Positions 25,699 to 35,058 of a DNA stretch of 64,000 bases are shown here, one piece after another. The stretch is from Amycolatopsis granulosa (GTDB lineage: Bacteria; Actinomycetota; Actinomycetes; Mycobacteriales; Pseudonocardiaceae). A model generated the notes under the pieces. The model was given only the letters and a program-made list of their open reading frames with translations. It was not told the DNA's origin and ran no database searches. Each line of letters begins with the position of its first letter. The first letter of the stretch is position 1. The DNA lies in assembly GCF_011758745.1 (NCBI RefSeq), contig NZ_JAANOV010000001.1, positions 3,782,001 to 3,846,000 on the forward strand, given 5' to 3'. A program made the position numbers and the translations under genes.

Positions 25699-26370
25699 GT
25701 GAGGCTGCAGAAACGTCGTGTGTTCGGCGCGAGCGTGGTCGCCGTGGGTGCCGCCCTGGCTCTCGCCGGGTGCGGGGCCGGGCAGATCGCCCAGACCAGC
25801 ACCATGCTGCCCGCGGTCAACGGCGCCCTGGGCCAGGCGGGCAAGCTCGCGGTGCGGGACGCCGCCCTGGTGAGCCGCAACGACTGCGAGCAGGCCTACG
25901 CGAGCGGTTCCAGTGCCCCGCTGACGCTGGTCATCGCCAACGACGGCGCCGCCGACGACGATCTGGTCAGCGTGAGCAGCCCGAACGCCGCGAACGCCAC
26001 CATCGCGGGCCAGAAGACGGTCGTGGCGGGCAGCAAGCTCCTCGTCGGCCCGGCCACCGAGGGCGAGTCGCTCGTGCAGCCGGGGACCGGCTCCGCCACG
26101 CCGACCTCACCGACCTCACCGACCTCGCCCGCCGCGCAGGCTTCGGGGTCCCCTTCGCCCACGGCGGGTCCGACCGGGCAGCCGCCGCGCATCGGCCACG
26201 CCGAGGTCGTCCTGCAGAACCTGAAGTCGGTCGTGTGGCCCGGCCAGTTGGTCCCGGTCACCTTCACCTTCCGCAACTCCGGCTCGGTGACCCTGCAGCT
26301 GCCGATCCAGGCGCCCACCGTCCAGCTCAACTGCCAGGCGCCCGCCTCGCAGGAAGCCGGCGGTCACTGA
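25699..26370 (+). CDS. LpqE-like lipoprotein
   Basis: 223-aa exported lipoprotein. The GTG at 25699 has AGGAGGG 9 nt upstream. The signal peptide ends in the lipobox LAGC. A conserved N-terminal beta domain is followed by a Thr/Ser/Pro linker with three TSP units (near residues 137-145) and a C-terminal beta-like stretch (QNLKSVVWPGQLVPVTFTF). Position between carD and radA matches lpqE of mycobacteria. Fold resembles PCu(A)C-type metallochaperones, but no Met/His copper motif is visible. Function unknown. Confidence 0.78.
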   Translation: MRLQKRRVFGASVVAVGAALALAGCGAGQIAQTSTMLPAVNGALGQAGKLAVRDAALVSRNDCEQAYASGSSAPLTLVIANDGAADDDLVSVSSPNAANATIAGQKTVVAGSKLLVGPATEGESLVQPGTGSATPTSPTSPTSPAAQASGSPSPTAGPTGQPPRIGHAEVVLQNLKSVVWPGQLVPVTFTFRNSGSVTLQLPIQAPTVQLNCQAPASQEAGGH

Positions 26371-26403
26371 AACTGTCGGTGGTGCCCGCTAGCGTGACCG
26401 GCC

Positions 26404-27762
26404 ATGGTCAAGAAGGGCACCAGCTACCGGTGTGGTGAGTGCGGGTACGAGGCCGCCAAGTGGGTCGGCCGCTGCCCGGAGTGCCAGGCGTGGGGCACGA
26501 TCGAAGAGCGCGGGGACGCGCGCCCGGCGATCGCCCGGGTCGCGGCCGGTGCGCCGAGCGCGCCCGCGCGGCCGATCGGTCAGGTCGACGTGGAGGCCGC
26601 CCGCGCCCGCACCACCGGCGTGGGCGAGTTGGACCGCGTGCTCGGCGGCGGGCTGGTGCCGGGTGCGGTCGTGCTGCTGGCCGGTGAGCCCGGGGTCGGC
26701 AAGTCGACCCTGTTGCTCGAAGTGGCGTACCAGTGGGCCCGGGGCGGGACGGGGCCCGCGCTGTACGTCACCGGTGAGGAGTCCGCGGGTCAGGTGCGGC
26801 TGCGCGCCGAGCGGACGAAGAACGTGCACGAACGCGTGTTCCTCGCCGCGGAAAGTGATCTGTCGGCGATCCTCGGGCACGTCGACGCGGTCAAGCCGGG
26901 TGTGCTGATCGTCGACTCGGTGCAGACCATGGCGTCCCCGCAGGTCGAAGGCGCGCCGGGGGGTGTCACGCAGGTCCGGGCCGTCACCGCCGGGCTGGTC
27001 GCGCTCGCCAAGGAGCGCGGGCTGCCGGTCGTGCTGGTCGGGCACGTCACGAAGGACGGCTCGGTCGCCGGTCCGCGCGTGCTGGAGCACCTGGTGGACG
27101 TGGTGCTGCACTTCGAGGGCGACCGGCATTCCACACTGCGCCTGGTCCGCGGCGTGAAGAACCGGTTCGGGCCCGCGGACGAGATCGGCTGCTTCGAGCT
27201 GCGTGAGGATGGCATCGTCGGCGTGCCGGACCCGTCGGGGCTGTTCCTGAACCGGCGGGAGGACGCGGTGCCGGGCACCGCGGTCACGGTCACCGTCGAG
27301 GGCAAGCGGCCGCTGCTGTGCGAGGTGCAGGCGCTGGTGTCCAGCGCCGGTGCGCCGCAGCCCAGGAGGGCCGTGAGCGGCCTGGATTCGGCACGGGTGG
27401 CGATGGTCCTCGCGGTGCTGGAGAAGCGCGGCGGGATCAGGCTGGGCGACCGGGACGTGTATTCGGCGACGGTCGGCGGGATGAAGGTCACCGAGCCGGC
27501 CGTCGACCTCGCGGTGATCCTCGCGCTGTGGTCGTCGGTGCGGGACGTGGCGCTGTCGCCCCGGCTGGTGGTCGTCGGCGAGGTCGGGCTGGCGGGGGAG
27601 ATCCGCCGGGTCACCGGAGCCGGACGGCGGCTGGCCGAGGCGGCCCGGCTGGGCTTCACCCATGCGCTCGTGCCGCCGGACCCGGGGAAACTGCCGGACG
27701 GCATCCGCGTGCTGGAGGTCGACTCCGTGGCCGCGGCGCTGCACGCGGCCAACCACGCCTGA
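26404..27762 (+). CDS. radA: DNA repair protein RadA
   Basis: 452-aa RecA-like helicase that promotes branch migration in recombination. The N-terminal zinc finger uses Cys10, 13, 24 and 27. Walker A is GEPGVGKST at residues 94-102, the RadA-specific KNRFG motif follows, and the C-terminal half is the Lon-protease-like domain (VGGMKVTEPAVDLAVILAL). It is probably cotranscribed with the lipoprotein gene (33-bp gap). disA, which often follows radA in actinobacteria, is absent here. Confidence 0.95.
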   Translation: MVKKGTSYRCGECGYEAAKWVGRCPECQAWGTIEERGDARPAIARVAAGAPSAPARPIGQVDVEAARARTTGVGELDRVLGGGLVPGAVVLLAGEPGVGKSTLLLEVAYQWARGGTGPALYVTGEESAGQVRLRAERTKNVHERVFLAAESDLSAILGHVDAVKPGVLIVDSVQTMASPQVEGAPGGVTQVRAVTAGLVALAKERGLPVVLVGHVTKDGSVAGPRVLEHLVDVVLHFEGDRHSTLRLVRGVKNRFGPADEIGCFELREDGIVGVPDPSGLFLNRREDAVPGTAVTVTVEGKRPLLCEVQALVSSAGAPQPRRAVSGLDSARVAMVLAVLEKRGGIRLGDRDVYSATVGGMKVTEPAVDLAVILALWSSVRDVALSPRLVVVGEVGLAGEIRRVTGAGRRLAEAARLGFTHALVPPDPGKLPDGIRVLEVDSVAAALHAANHA

Positions 27763-27790
27763 CGCCCCCGGGGTGCGGGGCCGGGCGTGA

Positions 27791-27822
27791 CGAAGGCCCC
27801 TCCGGAGCCGGAGGGGCCTTCG
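27791..27822. terminator. Bidirectional terminator between radA and the trehalose genes
   Basis: Perfect 15-bp inverted repeat (CGAAGGCCCCTCCGG / CCGGAGGGGCCTTCG) with 2 nt between the arms, in the space between convergent genes. There is no long T-run on either side, as is common in actinobacteria. Confidence 0.85.
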
Positions 27823-27834
27823 ACGACGAACGGG

Positions 27835-30366
27835 TCAGGCGGACAGCAGCTTCGCGCAGCGGATCAGGCCCAGGTGCGAGTACGCCTGCGGGTGGTTGCC
27901 CAGCGAGCGTTCCGCGACGGGGTCGTACTGCTCCGGCAGCAGGCCCGTCGGCCCGGCCGCGTCGACCAGCTGCTCGAACAGCTCCTCGGCCTCGGTGCGG
28001 CGCCCGGTCAGCAGGTACGCCTCGATCAGCCACGCGGCGCACAGGTGGAACCCGCCCTCACCGCCCGGCAGACCATCGTCCCGGCGGTACCGGTACACGG
28101 TCGAGCCGCTGCGCAGCTCGGCCTCGATCGCGGTCACCGTGGACTGGAACCGCTCGTCCGACGGGTCGAGCAGCCCGGACAGCCCGACGAACAGCGACGC
28201 CGCGTCCAGGTCCGTGCCGTCGTAGGCCGTGGTGAACGCCTGGACCTCCTCGTTCCAGCCGTGGGTGAGCACGTCCCGGGCGATCTCCTCGCGCAGCTCC
28301 TGCCACGCGGCCGGGATCTCCCGCCCGTACACCTCGCCGAGCTTGATCGCGCGGTCCACGGTCACCCAGCACATCACGCGCGAGTACACCCGGTGCCGCG
28401 GCACGTGCCGCTCCTCCCAGATGCCGTGGTCCGGCTCCGACCAGCGCCGCGTCACCGCCTCGGCCATGGCGCGCACCAGCTGCCAGTCCTCGTCCCGCAG
28501 CTCGCCGCGCACCTGCGCCAGCTCGGCCACCAGCTCCACGACCGGGCCGAACACGTCCAGCTGCACCTGGTGGTTCGCCAGGTTGCCGACCCGCACCGGG
28601 CGCGAACCCGCGTACCCGGGCAGCGAATCGATCACGGCCTCGGCGCCCAGCTGGTTTCCGTTGATCGTGTACAGCGGGTGCAGCCGCTCCGGGCCGGCCA
28701 GCGTCGACAGCACGCCGTGCAGCCACCGCAGGTACCCCTCGGCCTCGGTCAGCGAGCCCAGCCCCACCAGCTCGCGCACGGTGAACGCGGCGTCGCGGAT
28801 CCAGCAGTAGCGGTAGTCCCAGTTCCGCACGCCGCCGATCTCCTCGGGCAGCGATGTGGTCGCGGCCGCCAGCACCGCGCCGGTGTCGGCGTTGCACAGG
28901 CCGCGCAGCGTCAGCGCCGACCGCGCGACCAGCTCCGCCTCGACGTTCGGCAGCTTCAGCGTGGTGGCCCAGTCGCTCCAGTAGGCGCCGGCGCGGGCGC
29001 GGCGGTCCGCTTCGGACAGGTCGTGCGCGCCGAGATCCGTGGTGCCGCAGCGCAGTTCGAGTACGACCGGCTCGTCCGGGGTGGGCTGGACCAGTGCGGT
29101 CGCCGTGTCGTGCAGCCCGTCGGAGGTGATCTCCCACGCCACGCCCGGCGAGCGCAGCACGATCGGCTCGGACGTGCCCAGCACGCGCAGGCCCTCGGGG
29201 TCGGCCACCAGCCGCACCGGCACGCCACCGAACTCCGGTCGCGGCGCGAACACCACGGACGCGGCGGCGGTGCCGGAGACGACGCGCACCAGGTCGGTGC
29301 GGTGCGGCGGGCCCTCCGGTTCGAGGTAGTCCGTCACCAGCAGCCGCGACCAGCGGGTTTCGACGGTCATCGTGTTCGGCAGGTACCGCTGGCCCAGCGG
29401 CAGGCCGTTGTGGTGCGGCTTGATCGAGAAGTGGCCCGCGCCGGTGCCGCCGAGCAGGTCGGCGAACACCGCGGGGGCATCCGGACCGGGGTGGCACATC
29501 CAGGTCAGCCGGGCATCCGGGGTGACCAGGGCGACCGCGCGCTCGTTGGACAGCATGGACAGCCGCTCGATCGGCGGAGCCTGCTCGCCGTAGAGCCAGT
29601 TGCGGCGCTCCTCCAGCATGAACGCCAGGACCGTGGCCACGTCCTCGGTGCCGGGCACCGTGTACGCCGCCAGCGTCTCGCCGTCGCCGACCTTCACCCC
29701 GACGTCCGGCCCGGACAGCCGGGCGAACGCCTTCTCGTCGGTGACGTCGTCGCCGAGGAAGATCGCCGCGGTGGCGCCGACCTGGTGGCGCAGTGTGTCC
29801 AGCGCACGGCCCTTGTCGGTCTGCACGACGGCCAGCTCGACGACCTCCTTGCCGTCGGTGGTGGTCACACCCTCCCACGTGCACGGTCCACTGTGGACCT
29901 CGTCGAGCACGCGGCGGGCGGCGTCCCGGTCGGCGCGGCGGACGTGCACCGCGATGCTGGCGGGTTTGACCTCCAGCGACACCCCGGGCACGTCACCGGC
30001 GATGCGCTCCAGCTCCGCCTCGACCCGGCGGTGCAGGTCGCGGGCCTGGGCGTCGAGCTCGTGCACGAAGCCGATGTCGAATTCGGAACCGTGGCTGCCC
30101 ACGAGGTGAACCTCGTGCGGCAGTCGCGACAGGATGGCGAGGTCGCGCAGCGCCCGGCCGGAGATGACCGCGGTCGTCGTCTCGTGCAGCCCGGCCAGCG
30201 AGCGCAGCGCGCCCACCGACTCGGGCAGCGGGCGCGCCTCGTCCGGATTGGTCACGATCGGAGCCAAGGTCCCGTCGTAGTCGCAAGCGACCAGCAAACG
30301 CGGCGTGCGGGCGATCTGCACGATCGCACGGCGCAGCTCAGCGGGCAGGGACTCGGCGGTCACCAC
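27835..30366 (-). CDS. Trehalose-phosphatase / GH15 trehalase-like fusion
   Basis: 843-aa two-domain protein. Residues 1-250 are OtsB-like: catalytic Asp29 and Asp31 in DYDGT, VISGR, GSHGSEF, and GDDVTDE at 205-211. Residues from about 255 on are a family-15 glycoside hydrolase of the mycobacterial trehalase type, with NWDYRYCWIRDA at 515-526, an acid Glu in DHGIWEER and a base Glu in LLPEQYDP. So one chain could dephosphorylate trehalose-6-phosphate and also cleave an alpha-glucoside. GTG codons at 30366 and 30363 both follow AAGGAGGA closely; the second is spaced better. otsA lies just upstream on the same strand. Confidence 0.88.
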   Translation of the reverse strand: MVTAESLPAELRRAIVQIARTPRLLVACDYDGTLAPIVTNPDEARPLPESVGALRSLAGLHETTTAVISGRALRDLAILSRLPHEVHLVGSHGSEFDIGFVHELDAQARDLHRRVEAELERIAGDVPGVSLEVKPASIAVHVRRADRDAARRVLDEVHSGPCTWEGVTTTDGKEVVELAVVQTDKGRALDTLRHQVGATAAIFLGDDVTDEKAFARLSGPDVGVKVGDGETLAAYTVPGTEDVATVLAFMLEERRNWLYGEQAPPIERLSMLSNERAVALVTPDARLTWMCHPGPDAPAVFADLLGGTGAGHFSIKPHHNGLPLGQRYLPNTMTVETRWSRLLVTDYLEPEGPPHRTDLVRVVSGTAAASVVFAPRPEFGGVPVRLVADPEGLRVLGTSEPIVLRSPGVAWEITSDGLHDTATALVQPTPDEPVVLELRCGTTDLGAHDLSEADRRARAGAYWSDWATTLKLPNVEAELVARSALTLRGLCNADTGAVLAAATTSLPEEIGGVRNWDYRYCWIRDAAFTVRELVGLGSLTEAEGYLRWLHGVLSTLAGPERLHPLYTINGNQLGAEAVIDSLPGYAGSRPVRVGNLANHQVQLDVFGPVVELVAELAQVRGELRDEDWQLVRAMAEAVTRRWSEPDHGIWEERHVPRHRVYSRVMCWVTVDRAIKLGEVYGREIPAAWQELREEIARDVLTHGWNEEVQAFTTAYDGTDLDAASLFVGLSGLLDPSDERFQSTVTAIEAELRSGSTVYRYRRDDGLPGGEGGFHLCAAWLIEAYLLTGRRTEAEELFEQLVDAAGPTGLLPEQYDPVAERSLGNHPQAYSHLGLIRCAKLLSA

Positions 30367-30411
30367 TCCTCCTTAAGGAGCTCAAAAGCTGTTTTGCTAC
30401 AGGTGGGCCAC

Positions 30412-31854
30412 TCAGGCGGCCGGTTCGGACCCGAGTGCCTCGAGGAACGACCGAGCCCACCTGTCGACGTCGTGGGTGAGGACCTGACGCCGCAACGCGC
30501 GCATCCGGCGTCTGCCCTCGGCAGGGTCGAGCGTAATGGCCGCCTCCAGCGCGTTCTTCACCCCGTCGAGATCATGTGGGTTGACGAGAAAAGCGCTGGT
30601 CAGCTCGGCGGCGGCACCGGCGAACTCGGAGAGCACGAGTGAGCCACCGAGATCGTGACGGCACGCGACGTACTCCTTGCAGACCAGATTCATCCCATCG
30701 CGCAGCGGGGTGACGACCATGACGTCGGCCGCGCTGTAGAACGCGGCGAGTTCCTTGCGGTCCACCGACTGGTGCAGGTAGTGCACGACCGGGTGACCGA
30801 CGCGGGCGAACTCCCCGTTGATCCGGCCCACCATCTGCTCGATCTCGGTGCGCATCCGCTGGTAGTGCTCGACCCGTTCCCGGCTGGGGGTGGCCAGCTG
30901 GACGAAGGTGACGTCCTCGGGCTGGACGCGGCCCTCCTGGAGCAGTTCGTGCAGTGCCTGCAGGCGCAGGTCGATGCCCTTCGTGTAGTCCAGGCGGTCG
31001 ACCCCCAGCAGGACCGTCCTCGGGTTGCCGAGGTCGCGGCGCAGCTGGGCGGCCCGCTCCGACACCTCCTTGGTGCGGGCGAGCGAGTCGAGGCCGGCGG
31101 CGTCGATCGAGATCGGGAACGCCCCGACCCGGACCGTCCGGTTGCCGACCTGCATCATGCCCGGCCGGGACCGCACGCCGACCGCGCCGCGGCTCGGTTC
31201 GAGCCCGAGCAGCGTGCGGGCCAGCCAGAGGAAGTTCTGCGCGCCGCCCGGCCGGTGGAACCCGACCAGGTCGGCACCGATCAGGCCGCGCACGATCTCG
31301 GCCCGCCACGGCAGCTGCATGAACAGCTCCACCGGCGGGAACGGGATGTGCAGGAAGAAGCCGATGCGCAGGTCCGGCCGCAGCTCGCGGAGCATGCTCG
31401 GCACGAGTTGCAGCTGGTAGTCCTGCACCCACACGGTGGCGCCGCCGGCCGAGACCTGCGCGCTGGCTTCGGCGAAGCGGCGGTTGACCTGGACGTAGGA
31501 CTCCCACCAGCCGCGGTCGAACACCGGCGGCGCGACCACGTCGTGGTACAGCGGCCACAGGGTGGCGTTGGAGAAGCCCTCGTAGTAGTCGCGGACCTCT
31601 TCGGTGGACAGCGACACCGGGTAGAGCACCAGGCCCTCGTCACTGAACGGGTCGACGTCCACGCCCGGCACGCCCGGCCAGCCGACCCAGGCGCCCTTGC
31701 GCGAGCGCAGGAACGGCTCCAGCGCCGACACCAGCCCGCCCGGGCTCGCGGTCCAGCGCTGGTTGCCGTCGGCGGTCCGTTCGAGGTCGACGGGCAGCCG
31801 GTTGGCCACCACGACGAAGTCCGCCGAGGCCGTGCCGATCCCTGGTTCGCTCAC
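30412..31854 (-). CDS. otsA: Trehalose-6-phosphate synthase
   Basis: 480-aa GT20 glycosyltransferase that joins UDP- or ADP-glucose to glucose-6-phosphate. Landmarks are [65 protein letters not shown], and [11 protein letters not shown]. The GTG at 31854 is chosen because AAGGGAG lies 9 nt upstream; longer in-frame starts lack a site. It precedes the OtsB-GH15 fusion by 45 bp, and the pair forms a trehalose synthesis unit. Trehalose complements the ectoine genes at the end of the window as a stress solute. Confidence 0.94.
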   Translation of the reverse strand: MSEPGIGTASADFVVVANRLPVDLERTADGNQRWTASPGGLVSALEPFLRSRKGAWVGWPGVPGVDVDPFSDEGLVLYPVSLSTEEVRDYYEGFSNATLWPLYHDVVAPPVFDRGWWESYVQVNRRFAEASAQVSAGGATVWVQDYQLQLVPSMLRELRPDLRIGFFLHIPFPPVELFMQLPWRAEIVRGLIGADLVGFHRPGGAQNFLWLARTLLGLEPSRGAVGVRSRPGMMQVGNRTVRVGAFPISIDAAGLDSLARTKEVSERAAQLRRDLGNPRTVLLGVDRLDYTKGIDLRLQALHELLQEGRVQPEDVTFVQLATPSRERVEHYQRMRTEIEQMVGRINGEFARVGHPVVHYLHQSVDRKELAAFYSAADVMVVTPLRDGMNLVCKEYVACRHDLGGSLVLSEFAGAAAELTSAFLVNPHDLDGVKNALEAAITLDPAEGRRRMRALRRQVLTHDVDRWARSFLEALGSEPAA

Positions 31855-31908
31855 CTGGACATGCTCCCTTGTCGTCCGCTGGAACACTATCTCGCGCCGG
31901 CAAACCAG

Positions 31909-31928
31909 GAGCCACCGCGCGGTGGCTC
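31909..31928 (-). terminator. Hairpin terminator after thrE
   Basis: A perfect 20-bp palindrome (arms GAGCCACCGC / GCGGTGGCTC) begins 8 nt after the thrE stop on the minus strand. It can form a GC-rich hairpin between thrE and otsA. Confidence 0.7.
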
Positions 31929-31936
31929 AAGGACGG

Positions 31937-33457
31937 CTACTCCAGTCGCCGCTCGCTCGTCTGCAGCGGCCCCGCCATCCGGGGGCCCGCGAGCCTCCGT
32001 TCGAGACGGCCGAGACCGGTGCGGACCGGCTGCGCGAGGTACTCCCCGAGTACCACACCCGCGGCCAGCGCAAGCCCGATCGCGGCCGCTTTGATCAGCG
32101 TCGAGAGGTTGCCGTTGCTCTGGGTGGCCAGTTCGTACAGGCCACGGTACGTGGACAGACCTGGCAGCAACGGGGTGATCCCGGACACCGCGACGACCAG
32201 TGGGGTCACCTTCAGCCGGCGCGCGAGCACACCGCCGGAGAAGCCCACCACGATCGCCGCCACGGCCGAGGAGGTGATGACGTCGAAGCGGCCCACGATC
32301 ACCAGCGCGCCGTACACGCCGGCGCCGATCGCGCCCGCCGCGGCCGCCACCAGCATGGACCGCATCGTCGAGTAGCTGGCGAGCGCGAAGCACGCCGCCG
32401 CGGCCGCGCCCGCGGGCACGATGACCAGCAGGCTGTTGGCCGTCTGCGCGGGCAGCACCGGTTCCGCCGGGGCGAACCCGAGTGCCTTGGCGATGTTCAG
32501 CGCGAGCGCGACACCGGTGATCAGCCCGGCACTCATCAGGACCGTTTCCATGGTGCGGCCCGCGGCGGTGACGTTGTACCCGGTGATGGCGTCCTGCACC
32601 GCGGAGACCGTGGACAGACCGGACAGCAACACGGTGATGGCCGCCGCGGCGACCAGTGTGGAGAAGCGGGCCGGGACGAGACCGGTGTTCACGGCGACGG
32701 TTGCCAGCCCCGTCGCCACCAGGCCGCCCACGGCCTGCTGGAAGAAGAACGGCAGCGCGACGCGGTTCAGCAGCCGGCCGAGCCGGTCGATGAGCGCGGA
32801 GATGATCAGCGCGCCGACCGCGACGTCCGCGGTGCCGCTGAGCAGCAGGGTGATGAAGAAGGCCATCCCGCCCCAGGCCAGCGTGGCGACCCAGCGCGGG
32901 TAGGGGTGCGGCGCCGTGGTGATCCGATGCAGCTCGGTGTACGACTCCTCGGCGCCGAGGTTGCCGCGCAGGATCTGCTGGACGAGCATCTCCGTCTGCG
33001 ACAGACGGGTGTAGTCGAGGCTGCGCGACCGGACCACCCGCAGGGCGGTGATCGGGTTGGCGTCGGTGCCCCGGTGGCAGGTGACGGTGATGGACGTGAA
33101 GATCACGTCCACCTCGCAGTGCGGGAGACCGAAGGCGGCGGTCAGCGACAGGATCGTCGCGGTCACGTCCGACGCGCCCGCCCCGCTGGCCATCTGCACC
33201 TCGCCGATGCGCAGGACCAGGTCGAGCACGAAGTTGACGGTCGCCTCGTCCGGCAGGGCAGGACCGAGTTCGGTGGTCGCGTCCGGCGCCGGCTGGTCGC
33301 CGGTCGGCGCTTCCAGGATGTGCCAGGCCCGGCGCCGCGGCTCGGTCGACCGCCGCCGCCGGTTGGCCTTGTCGACGCCCGGATCCACCGGCGCCTCGAG
33401 AATGTGCCAGCCGCGCCTGCGGGTCACCGGGCCCCGGACGCGCTGGGTGCTGTTCAT
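31937..33457 (-). CDS. thrE: Threonine/serine exporter ThrE family protein
   Basis: 506-aa membrane exporter with an N-terminal hydrophilic domain and about ten membrane segments (ThrE plus ThrE_2 halves in one chain, as in Corynebacterium). The family domain begins near VNFVLDLVLRIGEVQMASGAGASDVT. The ATG at 33457 follows AAGGAGGTGA at the right distance. Ahead of the conserved domain is an unusual cytoplasmic tail with a duplicated motif, RRRGWHILEAP at residues 13-23 and RRRAWHILEAP at 41-51. It has its own terminator. Confidence 0.88.
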   Translation of the reverse strand: MNSTQRVRGPVTRRRGWHILEAPVDPGVDKANRRRRSTEPRRRAWHILEAPTGDQPAPDATTELGPALPDEATVNFVLDLVLRIGEVQMASGAGASDVTATILSLTAAFGLPHCEVDVIFTSITVTCHRGTDANPITALRVVRSRSLDYTRLSQTEMLVQQILRGNLGAEESYTELHRITTAPHPYPRWVATLAWGGMAFFITLLLSGTADVAVGALIISALIDRLGRLLNRVALPFFFQQAVGGLVATGLATVAVNTGLVPARFSTLVAAAAITVLLSGLSTVSAVQDAITGYNVTAAGRTMETVLMSAGLITGVALALNIAKALGFAPAEPVLPAQTANSLLVIVPAGAAAAACFALASYSTMRSMLVAAAAGAIGAGVYGALVIVGRFDVITSSAVAAIVVGFSGGVLARRLKVTPLVVAVSGITPLLPGLSTYRGLYELATQSNGNLSTLIKAAAIGLALAAGVVLGEYLAQPVRTGLGRLERRLAGPRMAGPLQTSERRLE

Positions 33458-33609
33458 GCGGCCGTCACCTCCTTGATTTGGCCTCCCGGCTGGCCCATCG
33501 CCTGAATCACGCCGGTCGTTGCAAAGGGGCAACCGTGGCGTGCGCCACTCAGCCGATCATCCACGAAACCGGAGGGCCCAGCAGCGGTTGCTAGGATGGC
33601 CCCGGCCAG

Positions 33610-33682
33610 GCCGACTTAGCTCAGCTGGTAGAGCAGCTGTCTTGTAAACAGCAGGTCAGGGGTTCGAGCCCCCTAGTCGGCT
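33610..33682 (+). tRNA. tRNA-Thr (anticodon UGU)
   Basis: 73-nt cloverleaf. The acceptor stem GCCGACT pairs with AGTCGGC and U is the discriminator. The anticodon loop is CTTGTAA with anticodon TGT at 33643-33645. The T-loop is TTCGAGC. CCA is not encoded. A GC-rich hairpin follows at 33691. Confidence 0.96.
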
Positions 33683-33690
33683 CCCCGTGC

Positions 33691-33727
33691 GGCCAGGGTG
33701 TCCCCCGTGACCGGAGACACCCTGGCC
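33691..33727 (+). terminator. Terminator-like hairpin after tRNA-Thr
   Basis: 12-bp perfect stem (GGCCAGGGTGTC / GACACCCTGGCC) with a 13-nt loop, 8 nt after the tRNA. There is no long T-run. Confidence 0.75.
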
Positions 33728-34229
33728 TGCTCGTCTCAGTTTGTTGAGCCGAACTCGTGCCGAAGCGGCTGACGGCCTCCCCGCTGAGCCGTGCCGATGA
33801 TCGGCCACCCCGTTCCACGCCTGTCGCCGTAACGCCCGCCGAGCGCTGAACATTCCCGCGACCTGCGTGAAGGCGCCGACGCCACGGAGCCCGCCCCGCG
33901 CCCGGCCACCGGTCATCCTCGGGTGCCGCATCGCGGCGTGGGGGCTCGAGTGGCTACGCGGTGGCGGGTTGCGGAGCGGTCCGGCGGAGTGCCACGACCA
34001 CCGTTCCGGCGGCAGCCGCCACCGCACCCGCACCGGAGGCCACGATCGGAAAACCCTCGGCGATCTCCGCCGCGGATGCCTACAGCATGCGACCGCACCC
34101 GCACGCACACCTGTCGTCGATCGCCCGCACGATCGGAAGTACCCGAGTTATCGAAATACCGATTTCGATCGCTCGTTCGGCGGAGCCGGGAGTCCGATTG
34201 ATCCCATATGGTGCGGCCGGGAGGAATGC
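33728..34229. other. Non-coding interval after tRNA-Thr
   Basis: About 500 bp with no convincing gene. Open frames are low-complexity, lack ribosome sites and overlap on both strands. The last 90 bp are less GC-rich (for example TCGAAATACCGATTTCGA near 34149, an imperfect inverted repeat) and probably hold the promoter of the next gene. No integrase or att-like copy of the tRNA 3' end was seen. Confidence 0.55.
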
Positions 34230-34912
34230 ATGGAGCGAGATATCGGCGGTCCGGGCGGTGGTTCCAAACCCGGGCGCGGCAAGAAGACCGGCCGGGTGGT
34301 CGCCGCCGCCGCGCTGGTCGGCGTGGTGGGCGTGGGTGGCGGCGCGGTGAGCCTGGGCGGCGGTGCCGCGGTCGAGGGTGCGGTGGCCGATTCGGGGGCG
34401 AACGCCGTGGCCGGCCGCGGACTGAACGCCCGGAAGGCGGACGGCAAACGCTCCGCCGAGCGCGGCAAGCCGGACGAGGCGTGGCAGCGACTCGGGTTGC
34501 GTGGAGTGCGGAAGGCGGTGCGGCAGGACGCGTCCTGCCTGCTCCAGTCGACCGGTGAGATCCGCGAATTCTTCCTGCGCGCACCGTGCACGGCCCTGGA
34601 GCGGCGATTGCTCGCCGTGGGGGACGGCGACGGGAACACGGCGCTGATCTCCGTGGTCTGGGTGAGTTTCCGCTCGCGCGGCCAGGCGCGCGACTTCGAC
34701 CGCCTCGAAAAGGTCACGGCAACGGCGACATCGTCCCGCTCGGCGCTGCGTTGATCGAAATGGCAGACGTCCGGTTCACGGCGCGGCACTTCGATTCCCG
34801 GGTGAGCGGCAGCACGGTCGTCATCGCCGAGTCTGAGCGCGCGACCGGCCGCGTCAGCGGTGCCGTGCTGGACGCCCTGGCCGAGGTGGCGGTGCACCTG
34901 CCGCGCAGCTGA
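34230..34912 (+). pseudogene. Frameshifted membrane-anchored conserved protein
   Basis: The gene starts at the ATG at 34230 (GGGAGG upstream). It encodes a basic N-terminus with a GRGKKTGR stretch, one Ala/Val/Gly membrane segment (residues about 26-45), a low-complexity linker, and a conserved domain (CLLQSTGEIREFFLRAPCTALERRLLAVG). At about 34717, after FDRLEKV, the frame shifts. The product would end at 34754, while the matching remainder (GDIVPLGAALIEMADVRFTARHFDSRVSG) continues in another frame to 34912. One missing base restores a single frame. Either a recent pseudogene or a sequencing error. Function unknown. Confidence 0.75.
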
Positions 34913-34919
34913 CGGGTAA

Positions 34920-34938
34920 CACCGGCGCCGGGCCGGTG
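34920..34938 (+). terminator. Hairpin after the frameshifted gene
   Basis: A 7-bp perfect stem (CACCGGC / GCCGGTG) with a 5-nt loop, starting 8 nt after the restored stop codon at 34912. Its position supports the longer, frame-restored gene end. Confidence 0.55.
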
Positions 34939-35058
34939 CCCTGATGAGGAGCCCTAAGCCTCTGGCCGCGCAGCCCGTCCCGGGTGTCCACTGCCTGGCG
35001 CGGCCGCGGCAGGAGTCGGCGGGCGCCGCCCGCCCGGCGCGGCCGGAAGGAGGCACTC

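Noticed and set aside
26098-26127. Short tandem repeat in the LpqE-like gene
   Set aside because: It encodes three TSP units of a flexible lipoprotein linker, which is ordinary.
30367-30378. CTCCTTAAGGAG palindrome at the start of the trehalose fusion gene
   Set aside because: It arises from the ribosome site AAGGAGG meeting its complement; too short to claim as an operator without further evidence.
27787-30642. 951-codon plus-strand open frame opposite the trehalose fusion gene
   Set aside because: Product is low-complexity (Arg, Gln, His, Val) and mirrors the codon structure of the real minus-strand gene.
33621-33818. Minus-strand open frame ending GLEPLTCCLQDSC
   Set aside because: The C-terminal end is the reverse strand of tRNA-Thr; this is a well-known false protein produced by tRNA antisense translation.
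33610-34229. Possible integration site at tRNA-Thr
   Set aside because: No integrase gene, no duplicate of the tRNA 3' end and no change in gene style downstream.
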